From assembly GCA_945878865.1 (NCBI GenBank), contig CAMCUD010000002.1, forward strand, positions 62,001-126,000: a stretch of DNA of 64,000 nucleotides, given 5' to 3'. The stretch comes from Bifidobacterium breve (GTDB lineage: Bacteria; Actinomycetota; Thermoleophilia; Solirubrobacterales; Solirubrobacteraceae). A program made the translations under genes and the position numbers. This document shows, piece by piece, positions 45,998 to 54,712 of the stretch (its first letter is position 1; the number at the start of each line of letters is the position of its first letter). The notes under the pieces were generated by a model. That model was not told where the DNA came from, made no database searches, and was given only the letters and a program-made list of their open reading frames with translations.

Positions 45998-46723
45998 CTA
46001 GCGGGTCACCGTCGCCGGGACGGCGAGATCGAGCTTCGCGCCCTTGGGGTTGCCGATGAAGAAGACGCTGAACTTCGCGCGCTTGCCAGGCTTGACGCGC
46101 GGAACCTGGCCCTTCCCGAGCGCGACGACCTTGCCGCCCTTCGTCGCGACGGCGTACACGACGATCTCCTTCTGCTCGACGTCGGACTTGTTCATGACGA
46201 ATCCGGTCGCCGCGACGCCTGCGGGGTCCTCGCTGAGGTTGATCTGCTGCAGCGTGATGCGGGGCTCCTGCGTCTTGAGGTCCTGCTTCTCCTTGCCGAT
46301 CACGACGCGGGCATCTTCGGGCTTGGAGGCGGCGACGACCTGGTCGTTGACCCAGGTCACCGACTCACCGGGTCGCAGCATCGCGATGCCCACGAGCGAC
46401 CGGTCGAGGCCTGGGGCGTCGTTCTTGTAGATCGACTTGCCCGCCGTGTCGATGACGTCGACCGCGATCGGCACCTCGACCATCCGCCGCTGCGACGTGT
46501 TCTTCAGGCGGACGCCCACGGCGGTCCCGTTGGCGTCCTGCAGCACCCACGTGCGCTGGACCTTCACCGCCGGGTTCTCGTCCTTGACGACGAGGCCCTT
46601 CTTCGTGAACGCCTCGGTGCTGGACTCCGAGAGCTTCGCGGCCTTGTCCTGGGTCGACTCGCACGCGCTGAGGGCGGCGGCCGCGAACGCGCAAGCGCAG
46701 AGAATGAGCCCGCGCTGCAGCAT
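45998..46723 (-). CDS. Lipoprotein of unknown function in the pst1 operon
   Basis: The 241-residue protein has a lipoprotein signal peptide with lipobox LSAC and mature start CESTQDKAAKL. The rest looks like two immunoglobulin-like beta domains (VGVRLKNTSQRRMVEVPIAV and AATGFVMNKSDVEQKEIVVY, broken here). It resembles proteins with FxLYD-like repeats. Its ATG overlaps the pstB1 stop by one base (TGATG), so it is made with the transporter. A role beside PstS1, which has no lipobox, is possible. Confidence 0.7.
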   Translation of the reverse strand: MLQRGLILCACAFAAAALSACESTQDKAAKLSESSTEAFTKKGLVVKDENPAVKVQRTWVLQDANGTAVGVRLKNTSQRRMVEVPIAVDVIDTAGKSIYKNDAPGLDRSLVGIAMLRPGESVTWVNDQVVAASKPEDARVVIGKEKQDLKTQEPRITLQQINLSEDPAGVAATGFVMNKSDVEQKEIVVYAVATKGGKVVALGKGQVPRVKPGKRAKFSVFFIGNPKGAKLDLAVPATVTR

Positions 46724-47622
46724 CAGCCGAACGCGCCCCCGACGTACTCGCGCGTGCGGTGCTGCGTGGGCGCGTGGAAGATCTGGTCGGTCGGTCCGTA
46801 CTCGACGAGGTCGCCGAGGTACATGAAGGCGACGTTGTCCGCGACGCGGTAGGCCTGCTGCAGGTTGTGGGTGACGATCACGATCGCCACCTCCTCGCGC
46901 AGGCGCACGATGAGCTCCTCGATGACCTCCGTGGACTTCGGGTCCAGCGCCGAGCACGGCTCGTCGAGGAGCAGCACCTCGGGCCGAGCGGCGAGCGCCC
47001 TGGCGATGCAGAGACGCTGCTGCTGGCCGCCGGAGAGGCGCAGCGCGGGGTGCTGCAGGTCGGCGCGCACCTCGTCGAACAGCCCTGCGCGGACGAGCGC
47101 CTCCTCGACCTGCGGCGCGAGCTCCTTCTTGCCCGGCCGCTTCTTGCCCTGCTCACGCAGCGCGTAGGCGACGTTGTCGAAGACTGACATCGGGAACGGG
47201 TTCGGCTGCTGGAACACCATCGAGATGCGCCGGCGCAGCTGCGTGACTTCCAGCTGGTCGACGTCCTGGCCGTCGAGCAGGATCCGCCCCTCGCGCGTGG
47301 CTGTGGGCGTCAGCTCGGTGAGGCGGTTCAGCGATCGCAGGAGCGTGGTCTTGCCGCAACCCGACGGGCCGATCAGCGCGAGCACCTCGCCCTGGCGGAT
47401 CGGCAGGCTGACGCCCTTGACCGCGGGCTTGCCCCCGTACGCGAGCACGAGGTTCTCCGCGCGCATGCGCTCGATGGCGGGCACCCGGGGCCGATCCGGC
47501 CGGCTCAGACCGCGCGCACGCGCGGGCGCGCCGTCCAGCGCGGGCTCGCCGCCGTTGGACGACGGCGCGGGCGCAACGGTGGCCTGACGGTCGGCCGCGA
47601 TGCGGCGGACCGGGGGCGGCAT
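46723..47622 (-). CDS. pstB: Phosphate ABC transporter ATP-binding protein PstB (set 1)
   Basis: The 299-residue protein has Walker A GPSGCGKTT, the PstB form NPFPMSVFDNVAY, signature [15 protein letters not shown], Walker [14 protein letters not shown] and the switch histidine in IVTHNLQQA. An N-terminal extension of about 60 residues is not usual. GTG 47634 is also in frame, but ATG 47622 overlaps the pstA1 stop by one base as at the other joints of this operon. It powers phosphate import with PstC1 and PstA1. Confidence 0.95.
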   Translation of the reverse strand: MPPPVRRIAADRQATVAPAPSSNGGEPALDGAPARARGLSRPDRPRVPAIERMRAENLVLAYGGKPAVKGVSLPIRQGEVLALIGPSGCGKTTLLRSLNRLTELTPTATREGRILLDGQDVDQLEVTQLRRRISMVFQQPNPFPMSVFDNVAYALREQGKKRPGKKELAPQVEEALVRAGLFDEVRADLQHPALRLSGGQQQRLCIARALAARPEVLLLDEPCSALDPKSTEVIEELIVRLREEVAIVIVTHNLQQAYRVADNVAFMYLGDLVEYGPTDQIFHAPTQHRTREYVGGAFG

Positions 47623-48587
47623 CAGCGATTCCACAGGTTGCTCCTCGACGTCGAGCTGCCGCCGACCACGCGGGCGACAGCGAAGTTCAGCACCAGCACG
47701 ACGAGCAGCAGCACGAACGCCGCCGCGTACGCCTTCTCATACGCGCCGCCCTCACCGGCGGGCGAGTTCTCGTACACGTAGCTCGTGAGCGTGGAACCCG
47801 TGCCCGTCAGGAGCCCGAGGACCGGCATGCCCTCCTGCGGCTCGATGAGCAGCGTGTTGCCCAGCAGGATGATCACGATCGCCGTGTCGCCGGCGATCCG
47901 CCCCATCCCGAGTGCGGTTCCCGTCGCGATCGACGGGCGGACCGCGGGCAGGAGCACCCGTCGGATGGTCGCGGCCTTCGTCTTGCCGAGCGCGTACGAC
48001 GCCTCACGGACGTGGCCGGGGATCGCGTTGAGCCCCTCGCGCGTCGCCCCGACGACGAGCGGCAGGGCGATGAAGCTCATCATGATGCTGGCGTTGATCA
48101 GGGATCGCCCGAAGACGCCGCCGCCCTCGGCGGTGAACGACAGCCACCCGAGCCAGGGCTGCTGGAAGATGATGAGCCCGAAGATCGCCAGGACGATCGA
48201 CGGCGTGCCTGCGACGATCTCCACGCCGGATTCCACCGCGCGTGCGAGGCCGGCCGGGCGACCGTATTCGACGAGCCAGATCGCCACGCAGACGGCGAGC
48301 GGGATCGCGATGGCCGTCCCGAGCACCGTGAGCATCAGGGTGCCGAGGATGGGATCGAGGATGCCGCCGCTCTTCGTCTGGTCGACGGCGCCGGTGGGGC
48401 GCTCGAACAGCAGCTCGGGCCGCAGGTACTGCAGGCCGCGGAAGCCCATGTAGAGCAGGATGGACGCGGCGGCGACGCACAGGGCGATGCCGCACGCCCA
48501 GCAGAGGGCGAGCGCGAGGCGGTCGGTCCAGCGCCAGGTTGAGTAGGACTCGACCGCGCCGGTGCGCTTGGGGGCAGCGGCGGCCAT
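47622..48587 (-). CDS. pstA: Phosphate ABC transporter permease PstA (set 1)
   Basis: The 321-residue protein has six hydrophobic helices and the PstA segments VEYGRPAGLARAVESGVEIV (broken here for length) and GTPSIVLAIFGLIIF. The cytoplasmic loop REASYALGKTKAATIRRVLLP contacts PstB. It starts one base inside the pstC1 stop (TGATG) and ends the same way against pstB1. Confidence 0.95.
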   Translation of the reverse strand: MAAAAPKRTGAVESYSTWRWTDRLALALCWACGIALCVAAASILLYMGFRGLQYLRPELLFERPTGAVDQTKSGGILDPILGTLMLTVLGTAIAIPLAVCVAIWLVEYGRPAGLARAVESGVEIVAGTPSIVLAIFGLIIFQQPWLGWLSFTAEGGGVFGRSLINASIMMSFIALPLVVGATREGLNAIPGHVREASYALGKTKAATIRRVLLPAVRPSIATGTALGMGRIAGDTAIVIILLGNTLLIEPQEGMPVLGLLTGTGSTLTSYVYENSPAGEGGAYEKAYAAAFVLLLVVLVLNFAVARVVGGSSTSRSNLWNR

Positions 48588-49603
48588 CAGGTCCGGATCC
48601 CGTACTTCTTCATGGGCTGCTTGACCACGTAGGCGCCGATCGACAGCGCCATCGCGGACACGAGGAGGACCGCGGCGATCCCGTACAGCGTGGACGCCAT
48701 CGCCGGGTTGGCCAGGCCCTCCCGGTAGAAGACGATCGTCGCGGCCAGGGGCCGGGTCGGCTCGAGGAAGAACGTGAGGCCGTCGACGGGGTTCGGGGCG
48801 AAGGCGGTGCCCCCGGACACCATGGCGAGCATGATCGCCTCACCGAGTGCCCGCCCGGTGGCCAGTACCGCGCCCGCGACGATCGCGGGTCGGGCGGTGC
48901 GCACCGAGATCGTCCACATCACGCGCCAGCGGTTTACGCCGAGCGCGGCCGCCCCCTCGGTCCAGCCCCTCGGCACTTGCCGAAGCGCCTGGGCGATGAT
49001 GGCGGTCATGATCGGGATGATCATCACGGCGAGGATGAAGGTTGCGAGCAGCCAGTTCTCACCAGTCAGCGAGATCACGCCGGCGACGGACTCCTTGCGG
49101 TCCTGGCTGATGAGGTCGCCCACGAATGGCGCGAGGACGAGGATGCCGATCAGGCCGTAGATGACGGACGGCACCGCGGCGAGAAGCGACACCGTCGGCG
49201 TCAGGATGCGACGCAGCGATTCCGGTGCGAACTCCACCATGAAGATGGCGGCGAGCGTCGAGAAGGCCGCGCCGAACAGGACGGCGACGCCGGTCGTCAG
49301 GACGGTGCCCCAGATGAGGTCGAACGCGCCGAAGTCGTAGACCGGCTCAGCCGTTCCCGGCTGCTGGATGCGGTCCATTTGCTGATTGACGTTGCCGGTG
49401 TCGCCAAACCATCCGAGCCCGTTGTGGGAGAAGGAGGGCCACGCCTTCGAGAAGACGAACACCACCATGCCGACGATCAGCGCCAGCACGAAGCAGGACA
49501 CCGCGCCGAGCACGAGCTCGGCGCGGCGGTCGGTCCAGGGTTCGCGCAGGCGGGCGAGCGCCGCGAGTGGCCGTCCCGTGGCCGTCGGGGCGCTCGTCGC
49601 CAT
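48587..49603 (-). CDS. pstC: Phosphate ABC transporter permease PstC (set 1)
   Basis: The 338-residue protein has six hydrophobic helices, MVEFAPESLRRILTPTVSLLAAVPS and the EAA-type loop TEGAAALGVNRWRVMWTISV. ATG 49603 overlaps the pstS1 TAA by one base (TAATG). It forms the membrane channel with PstA1. Confidence 0.95.
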   Translation of the reverse strand: MATSAPTATGRPLAALARLREPWTDRRAELVLGAVSCFVLALIVGMVVFVFSKAWPSFSHNGLGWFGDTGNVNQQMDRIQQPGTAEPVYDFGAFDLIWGTVLTTGVAVLFGAAFSTLAAIFMVEFAPESLRRILTPTVSLLAAVPSVIYGLIGILVLAPFVGDLISQDRKESVAGVISLTGENWLLATFILAVMIIPIMTAIIAQALRQVPRGWTEGAAALGVNRWRVMWTISVRTARPAIVAGAVLATGRALGEAIMLAMVSGGTAFAPNPVDGLTFFLEPTRPLAATIVFYREGLANPAMASTLYGIAAVLLVSAMALSIGAYVVKQPMKKYGIRT

Positions 49604-50418
49604 TAGTTGACCGACACCCAGTTCGAGTTGACGATCGCCTTCGCGGCGGCGTTGGTCCGGATCCACTTGAGGAACTTCGCCGTCGCGCCCGTGGGCTTGC
49701 CGCGCGTGACCATCCAGAACGAACGCAGGCCGGGGTAGGTGCCGGCCTTCGCGTTGCGCAGCGTGCACGCGACGCCCTTGTACGCGACAGCGTTCGTCCC
49801 GGTTGCGAACTTGAAGTCGACATAGCCGATGGCGTTCTTGTTCGCGCGGACCGCGGACTGCACGAGGCCGTTCGATGCCTTCTGGCTGGCGCTCGTCGCG
49901 ACGCGCTGGCCGCTCGGGCCGCCCATGAAGATGTTCTGGAACGCGTCCTGCGTACCGGAGGCCTGCGTACGGACGTTCAGGTCGATCGTGCCGCTGATCT
50001 TCGCGCCGGGCACATCGCTCCAATTGCGGATGCGGCCGGAGAAGATCTGCTGGACCTGCTCCTGGCTGAGGTTCGGGACGGGGTTGTCCGGGTTGGTGAC
50101 GATGCAGACGCCGTCACGCGCGATGCGGTTGAACGCGAGGCCTCCCGGATCAGACTGCTGCGGGTCGCGCGACGAGTTGCCGATGGTGACCCGTCCCCGG
50201 GCGACGTCGTTGATGCCGACGTCCGAGCCGCCCTCGAGGAGCTTGAAGCGGACCGTGTTGGGGAAGGCCTTGAGGTAGCCCTTCGCGAGCTCACGGGCGA
50301 GCGGCGCCACCGAGGTCGACCCGCTCATGGTGATGGTCGACTTGGCGGGCGCCGCAGCCGGCGCGGCGGCGAGAAGCACGGCGCCGAGCGCCGCAGCGGT
50401 GATGGACGTGCGAAGCAT
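49603..50418 (-). CDS. pstS: Phosphate-binding protein PstS (set 1), secreted form
   Basis: The 271-residue protein has a normal signal peptide ending near PAAAPAKS and no lipobox cysteine, unlike PstS2. The mature part has the PBP-like pattern TITMSGSTSVAPLARELA, IGNSSRDPQ and VRTQASGTQDAFQ for phosphate contact. How it stays near the membrane is not clear; the operon's own lipoprotein may help. AAGGAG lies 11 bases before the ATG. Two PHO-box arrays lie upstream, so it should be strongly induced by phosphate shortage. Confidence 0.92.
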   Translation of the reverse strand: MLRTSITAAALGAVLLAAAPAAAPAKSTITMSGSTSVAPLARELAKGYLKAFPNTVRFKLLEGGSDVGINDVARGRVTIGNSSRDPQQSDPGGLAFNRIARDGVCIVTNPDNPVPNLSQEQVQQIFSGRIRNWSDVPGAKISGTIDLNVRTQASGTQDAFQNIFMGGPSGQRVATSASQKASNGLVQSAVRANKNAIGYVDFKFATGTNAVAYKGVACTLRNAKAGTYPGLRSFWMVTRGKPTGATAKFLKWIRTNAAAKAIVNSNWVSVN

Positions 50419-50504
50419 GAAGGTGGGGACTCCTTGGAGCATGGGCCGGTGATCCGGTCCTCGGAGGGACGGCGAGTCCGGCAGTCTCGTCACGGCGGCG
50501 CGAC

Positions 50505-50548
50505 CTCCGGTGAACGACCCGTGTTCAGCTGGAGAAGATCTGGTGAAC
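50505..50548 (-). promoter_or_regulatory. PHO-box array 1 of pstS1
   Basis: On the minus strand four 11-base units begin GTTCAC (50548), CTTCTC (50537), GAACAC (50526) and GTTCAC (50515). The outer units are perfect and the inner ones degenerate. The array points toward pstS1. Confidence 0.8.
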
Positions 50549-50579
50549 AGCGGCGGGGGGCCGCCGAGTCGGCTGGCCG

Positions 50580-50623
50580 AGCTGGTGAACAACTTGTGAC
50601 GTGCTCGTGTTCGTCCCGTGAAC
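50580..50623 (-). promoter_or_regulatory. PHO-box array 2 of pstS1
   Basis: On the minus strand four 11-base units begin GTTCAC (50623), GAACAC (50612), CGTCAC (50601) and GTTCAC (50590). The arrangement repeats array 1: perfect outer units and weaker inner ones. Confidence 0.8.
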
Positions 50624-50723
50624 GGGGTTGCCGCGGTGTCCTGTCGTGCGACAGCCTGCAGCGCCTCGTGCGGGCCGGCCAGCGGCGCGCCGCCATGTCT
50701 TCGACTCACCAGGATCACAGACC

Positions 50724-52736
50724 TTGAGCAATCCACGCCTCGCAGGCGGCCCGCGCCGCAAGTCCGTTCCCGTGCGCGCGGCCGAGGCCGTTCGTGGCCG
50801 GCTCGCCGGGTTCGGTCGTCTGCTCACGCGCGACCCGCTCGCCACGTTTCTCCTCGTCTCCGCAATCGCGGTCACGATCCTCTTCTTCAGCCTGCTGGGA
50901 TCGCTCTTCCCCAAGCCGCCGGGCCACGAGGTGCCGCTGAGCACCGTCAACAGCCTGGCGAAGGCCGGGCGCGTGCAGGAGGCGACGCTGCTGGACTACG
51001 ACGCGGTCGTCGTGGCGCAGACGACGGCCGGGTCTGAGATCTACGCGAGCTACCCAGGCTCCGACGCCGCGACGCAGGAACTCCTGCGCACGCTGCAGCA
51101 GGGCAACGCGATCGTGACGGTGGACGAGCAGTCGTTCAAGCCCGCGCGCGTGATCATCGTCCAGTTCCTGCTGCCCATCCTGCTCCTGGTGTGTCTGTTC
51201 GCGCTGTTCATGCGGCTGGGCGGCGAAGACGGGTCCGGCGGCATCGCCTCGTTCTCGAACTCGAAGGCGAAGGGCACGAAGCGCAAGAAGGGGCAGAAGG
51301 GCCCGATCACGTTTGACTCCGTCGCCGGCGCGGGTGAGGCGCTGACCGAGCTTAAGGAGATCCGCGACTTCCTCGAGGATCCGACGAAGTACCTGCAGTT
51401 CGGCGCCGCGGCGCCGAAGGGCGTCCTGCTCGTCGGGCCTCCCGGCACGGGCAAGACCCTCCTGGCACGGGCCACCGCCGGCGAGGCCGAGGCCGCCTTC
51501 TACTCGGTCTCCGGCGCCGAGTTCGTCGAGTCGCTTGTCGGCGTCGGCGCGGCGCGCATTCGCGACCTCTTCGCGAAGGCCCGCAAGACGGCGCCGTCGA
51601 TCATCTTCATCGACGAGCTCGACGGCGCCGGCCGCAAGCGCGGCGCGGGCGTCGGGCAGGGCAACGACGAGCGCGAGCAGACGCTGAATCAGCTCCTTGT
51701 CGAGATGGACGGCTTCGGCGGCGACGCCGGCATCGTCGTGATGGGCGCGACGAACCGCCCGGACATCCTCGACCCCGCGCTGCTGCGCCCCGGGCGCTTC
51801 GATCGGCAAGTCGTCGTTGAGAACCCCGACGTCCACGGGCGCTTCGAGATGCTGCAACTTCACGCCAAGGGGCGGACCTTCGCCGCCGACGCCGACCTCC
51901 AGGAGATCGCGAAGCTGACCCCGGGATTCTCCGGCGCGGAGATCGCCAACCTCGTCAACGAGGCGGCACTCCTGTCGGTTCGTGAGCAGAAGAGCGAGAT
52001 CGACCAGGCGACGCTCGAGGAGGCGATCGATCGCGTCGTCGCCGGCCCGGCGAAGAAGTCCCACGTCCTCACGCGCGACGAGCAGTGGATCATCGCGGTC
52101 CACGAAGCCGCGCACGCGGTCGTCAGCCGGGCGGTGGGCCAGAAGGTCAGCGCGCAGAAGCTCAGCATCGTCGCGCGTGGCCGTCAGCTCGGCACGTCGG
52201 CGGAGATGCTGACCGACCGCGACTCGCAGATCCACCAGAAGCCCGATCTGGACCGTCAGCTCACGGTGATCCTCTCCGGCGCGGCCGGCGAGCGGCTCGA
52301 GTTCGGCGTGGTGTCGACCGGCATCAGCGACGACCTGCACGCCGCGACGAAGCTCGCGCGCTCCATGGTGACGTCGTTCGGCATGTCGGAGCGCCTGGGC
52401 TTCGTCACCATCGGCGAGCCCGCGGGTGAGGTGTTCCTCGGCGCGGCGCTCCAGGATCTCGGCTCGACCGGCCCCGCGACGCTCAACCTCATCGACGAGG
52501 AATGCGAGCGAATCGTGTGGGAGGCGGAGTACCGGGCCGAGGAGGTGCTGCGGCGCAACTGGGATGCGGTCATCGAGGTCGCACGGGCGCTCATGGAGCA
52601 GGAGACGCTGTCCGGTGTCGCGCTTGATGCGGTGCTGTCGCCGGTCTCGTACGTCGATCTCGCCGAGATCCAGCCGCCCGACTGGGACGAGTCCCGGCCG
52701 GACCATCCCCGGATCTCGCGGAGCGACGACGAGTGA
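50724..52736 (+). CDS. FtsH-family membrane AAA+ zinc metalloprotease
   Basis: The 670-residue protein has two membrane helices (about 39-62 and 150-172), an AAA+ domain with Walker A GPPGTGKT at 238-245 and second region [20 protein letters not shown], and a protease with H460-E-A-A-H464 and the third zinc ligand D537 in SDDLHAA. It degrades membrane and soluble proteins. TTG 50724 lies nine bases after AGGA and is the best start, though GTG 50772 is possible. It may be a second FtsH. It is divergent from pst1 and leads an operon ending in a DNA-binding-domain gene, so a role in Pho control can be proposed. Confidence 0.9.
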   Translation: MSNPRLAGGPRRKSVPVRAAEAVRGRLAGFGRLLTRDPLATFLLVSAIAVTILFFSLLGSLFPKPPGHEVPLSTVNSLAKAGRVQEATLLDYDAVVVAQTTAGSEIYASYPGSDAATQELLRTLQQGNAIVTVDEQSFKPARVIIVQFLLPILLLVCLFALFMRLGGEDGSGGIASFSNSKAKGTKRKKGQKGPITFDSVAGAGEALTELKEIRDFLEDPTKYLQFGAAAPKGVLLVGPPGTGKTLLARATAGEAEAAFYSVSGAEFVESLVGVGAARIRDLFAKARKTAPSIIFIDELDGAGRKRGAGVGQGNDEREQTLNQLLVEMDGFGGDAGIVVMGATNRPDILDPALLRPGRFDRQVVVENPDVHGRFEMLQLHAKGRTFAADADLQEIAKLTPGFSGAEIANLVNEAALLSVREQKSEIDQATLEEAIDRVVAGPAKKSHVLTRDEQWIIAVHEAAHAVVSRAVGQKVSAQKLSIVARGRQLGTSAEMLTDRDSQIHQKPDLDRQLTVILSGAAGERLEFGVVSTGISDDLHAATKLARSMVTSFGMSERLGFVTIGEPAGEVFLGAALQDLGSTGPATLNLIDEECERIVWEAEYRAEEVLRRNWDAVIEVARALMEQETLSGVALDAVLSPVSYVDLAEIQPPDWDESRPDHPRISRSDDE

Positions 52737-53557
52737 GCGACCACCCGCGCGCGACCGAGCGGCTGATCCGGGCCAGCGGCCCGGCGGCGCTGGCTGTCGC
52801 CACCGTCGCGCTCGTCCTGTCCGCGACCGGCGCCGCCGATGCCGCGCGCTCACGCGTGGCGAAGGTCGTCGCGCCGACGTCGCGCGTCAAGGTCGTCTCC
52901 AAGCCCCAGGCGGGCGCGCTGCTGCTGCTCGGCCGCAACAGGAAGTTCCCCGCCAGCGCCATCCCCAAGGTCGCCAGCGCGCGCAACGCGGACACCGTCG
53001 GCAACCGCTCGGCGAAGGACCTCGTCACCACGTGCAACGCCGAGTCCGTCGATCTCGGGACCTGGTGCCTGCTGGCCCAGCCCTATCCCGTGCCCAACGA
53101 GGACACCGGCAAGAACGACTACTTCTATGCGACGAGGAAGTGCACCGAGCTGGGCGGCTACCTGCCGACGGCCGCGCAGCTGCTCGGCGCCGTCACGCGC
53201 GTCAAACTCGCCGGCACGATCGATGACGACCGACTGACCGCGTCGATCGACGAGGATCCCACGGACGGCCGGAAGGACCGGCGCGAGATGACCGCCACGC
53301 TCATCACCACGCAGGGCGGCTCCAGCTCGGCCGGATCGCAGGGCGTCACCGAGGGCTCCAAGGGCGACCCGAAGACGGGTGAGCCCGATCCGGTGCCGCT
53401 GCCCGCAAACCCCCAGCCCCAGACGCTCCAGTACGTCACCGTCTACGACAACCGCGACGCGGGCGGCTTCGCCGGCGCGAAGCCTGTCTCGCAGCCTGAG
53501 CTGTTCCGGTGCGCCTTCGACAAGGCCCAGGGGGAGCAGGCCTCGAGCGAGGGCTGA
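52733..53557 (+). CDS. Secreted protein of unknown function, 274 aa
   Basis: The protein has a signal peptide ending near GAADAARS. A motif ARNADTVGNRSAKDL follows; such NADT-x-G-x-SA motifs recur in secreted actinobacterial proteins and phage fibres. The middle has four cysteines (TTCNAES, TWCLLA, RKCTEL and FRCAFD), probably in disulfides. The C-terminal part is polar and Gly/Ser/Pro-rich. GTGA couples it to the FtsH-like gene. Confidence 0.65.
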   Translation: MSDHPRATERLIRASGPAALAVATVALVLSATGAADAARSRVAKVVAPTSRVKVVSKPQAGALLLLGRNRKFPASAIPKVASARNADTVGNRSAKDLVTTCNAESVDLGTWCLLAQPYPVPNEDTGKNDYFYATRKCTELGGYLPTAAQLLGAVTRVKLAGTIDDDRLTASIDEDPTDGRKDRREMTATLITTQGGSSSAGSQGVTEGSKGDPKTGEPDPVPLPANPQPQTLQYVTVYDNRDAGGFAGAKPVSQPELFRCAFDKAQGEQASSEG

Positions 53558-53558
53558 C

Positions 53559-53948
53559 GTGTCGACGATGGGCACCCCGGGCATCGATCCAGCGCTGACG
53601 CCGTTCACGACGCCGGTTCCCGTGGCGCGGCCCGAGTCGGTCTTCTACGACGACGTGGAACTGCGGCCGTCCGAGTACGAGGCGCTCGTCGGCGGCCGCC
53701 GGGCGGGACTGACCCGCCGCGAGTTCCAGATCCTGGCGTGTCTGGCGCGGCGCCCGGATCGCGTCATCACTCGCCAGGAGGTCTACGAGGAGGTCTGGGG
53801 CGGGGCCATGCCGCACCGCGACCGCTCCGTCGACGTCTTCGTCCGCAAGGTCCGCCGCAAGCTCGCCGGGGTCGCGCCCGGCCGCCAGTTCGTGCATACG
53901 CACTTCGGCGTCGGATACCGGTTCGCGCCGGATCCGCCTGCCGAGTGA
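53559..53948 (+). CDS. OmpR/PhoB-type DNA-binding domain without receiver (copy 1)
   Basis: The 129-residue protein is just a winged helix of the OmpR/PhoB kind: LTRREFQILACLARRPDRVI, TRQEVYEEVWG, the recognition helix DRSVDVFVRKVRRKL and the wing FVHTHFGVGYRF. There is no receiver domain, so phosphorylation cannot control it. Its recognition helix nearly equals that of the full response regulator at 60823. GTG 53559 is one base after the stop of the previous gene; ATG 53568 is also possible. It probably binds the same PHO boxes. Confidence 0.82.
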   Translation: MSTMGTPGIDPALTPFTTPVPVARPESVFYDDVELRPSEYEALVGGRRAGLTRREFQILACLARRPDRVITRQEVYEEVWGGAMPHRDRSVDVFVRKVRRKLAGVAPGRQFVHTHFGVGYRFAPDPPAE

Positions 53949-54572
53949 TCAGCGGCGCTTGAGGCCGATGCCCTCGAGCGCGTGCGCGACGGATTCGCAC
54001 GCGTCGATGGCCGACTCGATCGTCTCGAAGATGTCCTTCCAGCGGATGACGACCATCGGGTCGATTCCGCCGGCGAACAGCGACGCCACCGCGTCGCGCG
54101 TGAGACGGTCGCCCTCATTCTCGAGGCGGTGGATCTCGACGAGGTGGGGGGAGAGGTCGCGGTCCTGGCGCAGCGCCTCGATCGCGCGGGCGACCTGCTC
54201 ACCGGCGCCGACGAGGACGTCGGCGAGGAGCAGCGCCTGCTCCATCGGCGCCTCGACCTTGTAGATGACGAGCTGGTCGGCGGCCTGCTCGGCGTCGTCG
54301 ACGATGTCGTCGAGCGCGGTGGCGAGGCGATGGCCGTCGCCGAAGTCGAACGGGCGGCCCGCCCGGTCCTCCGAGAGCGCGTAGATGATGTCGTGGGTGA
54401 TGCGGTCACCCTCCTGCTCTCCGCGCACGATCTCCTGCGAGAGCTCGCCGCTCTCGGGGTACTCGCGCAGGAGGTCGCGCAGCAGCTCGCACACACGCTG
54501 GGCGTTCTGCCCGGCTTCGGCGAAGAGCGCGAGGAGGTGGTCGTCTGTCTGGCGGGAGCCGAGCAGGGCCAT
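53949..54572 (-). CDS. DUF47 PhoU-like protein
   Basis: The 207-residue helical protein matches DUF47, the PhoU-related family that usually partners Pit low-affinity phosphate transporters: QEGDRITHDIIYAL, LDDIVDDAEQAADQ and RLENEGDRLTRDAVASLF carry the acidic metal-binding pattern. No pit gene is in the window. GTG 54605 is in frame, but ATG 54572 lies eight bases after TAGGGT (54581-54586, minus strand), a leaderless start. Its stop directly abuts that of the convergent DNA-binding-domain gene. Confidence 0.85.
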   Translation of the reverse strand: MALLGSRQTDDHLLALFAEAGQNAQRVCELLRDLLREYPESGELSQEIVRGEQEGDRITHDIIYALSEDRAGRPFDFGDGHRLATALDDIVDDAEQAADQLVIYKVEAPMEQALLLADVLVGAGEQVARAIEALRQDRDLSPHLVEIHRLENEGDRLTRDAVASLFAGGIDPMVVIRWKDIFETIESAIDACESVAHALEGIGLKRR

Positions 54573-54580
54573 CCCGACCG

Positions 54581-54586
54581 ACCCTA
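54581..54586 (-). promoter_or_regulatory. -10 element for leaderless DUF47 gene
   Basis: TAGGGT on the minus strand ends eight bases before ATG 54572, with no ribosome site between. Confidence 0.5.
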
Positions 54587-54633
54587 CCCGGTGCTTCGCG
54601 CTCACGGCTTCCGGGGGTAGACACCGGCGTTCG

Positions 54634-54666
54634 TTTCACGATTTCTTCACACCTGATTCACGGCGG
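54634..54666 (+). promoter_or_regulatory. PHO-box array before DNA-binding-domain gene 2
   Basis: Three units start every 11 bases: TTTCAC (54634), CTTCAC (54645) and ATTCAC (54656). They point toward ATG 54713. Confidence 0.75.
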
Positions 54667-54712
54667 GGTAACGCCCGACCCACGCGGGCCCGGCACTGTT
54701 GCCCGTGAGCTG

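Larger units (their letters stand above)
50419..50723. other. Regulatory gap between pstS1 and the FtsH-like gene
   Basis: This 305-base gap contains no gene I can support. It holds two PHO-box arrays (50505-50548 and 50580-50623). Between them CGGCGG at 50551-50556 and CCGCCG at 50561-50566 can form a short hairpin. AGGATC at 50711-50716 is the likely ribosome site of the FtsH-like gene. Confidence 0.7.

Noticed and set aside
50724-52736. The FtsH-like gene as a Pho-regulated target of array 2
   Set aside because: Both arrays point toward pstS1 and lie 100 bases or more from the protease start, so I list this only as a possibility and not as a feature.
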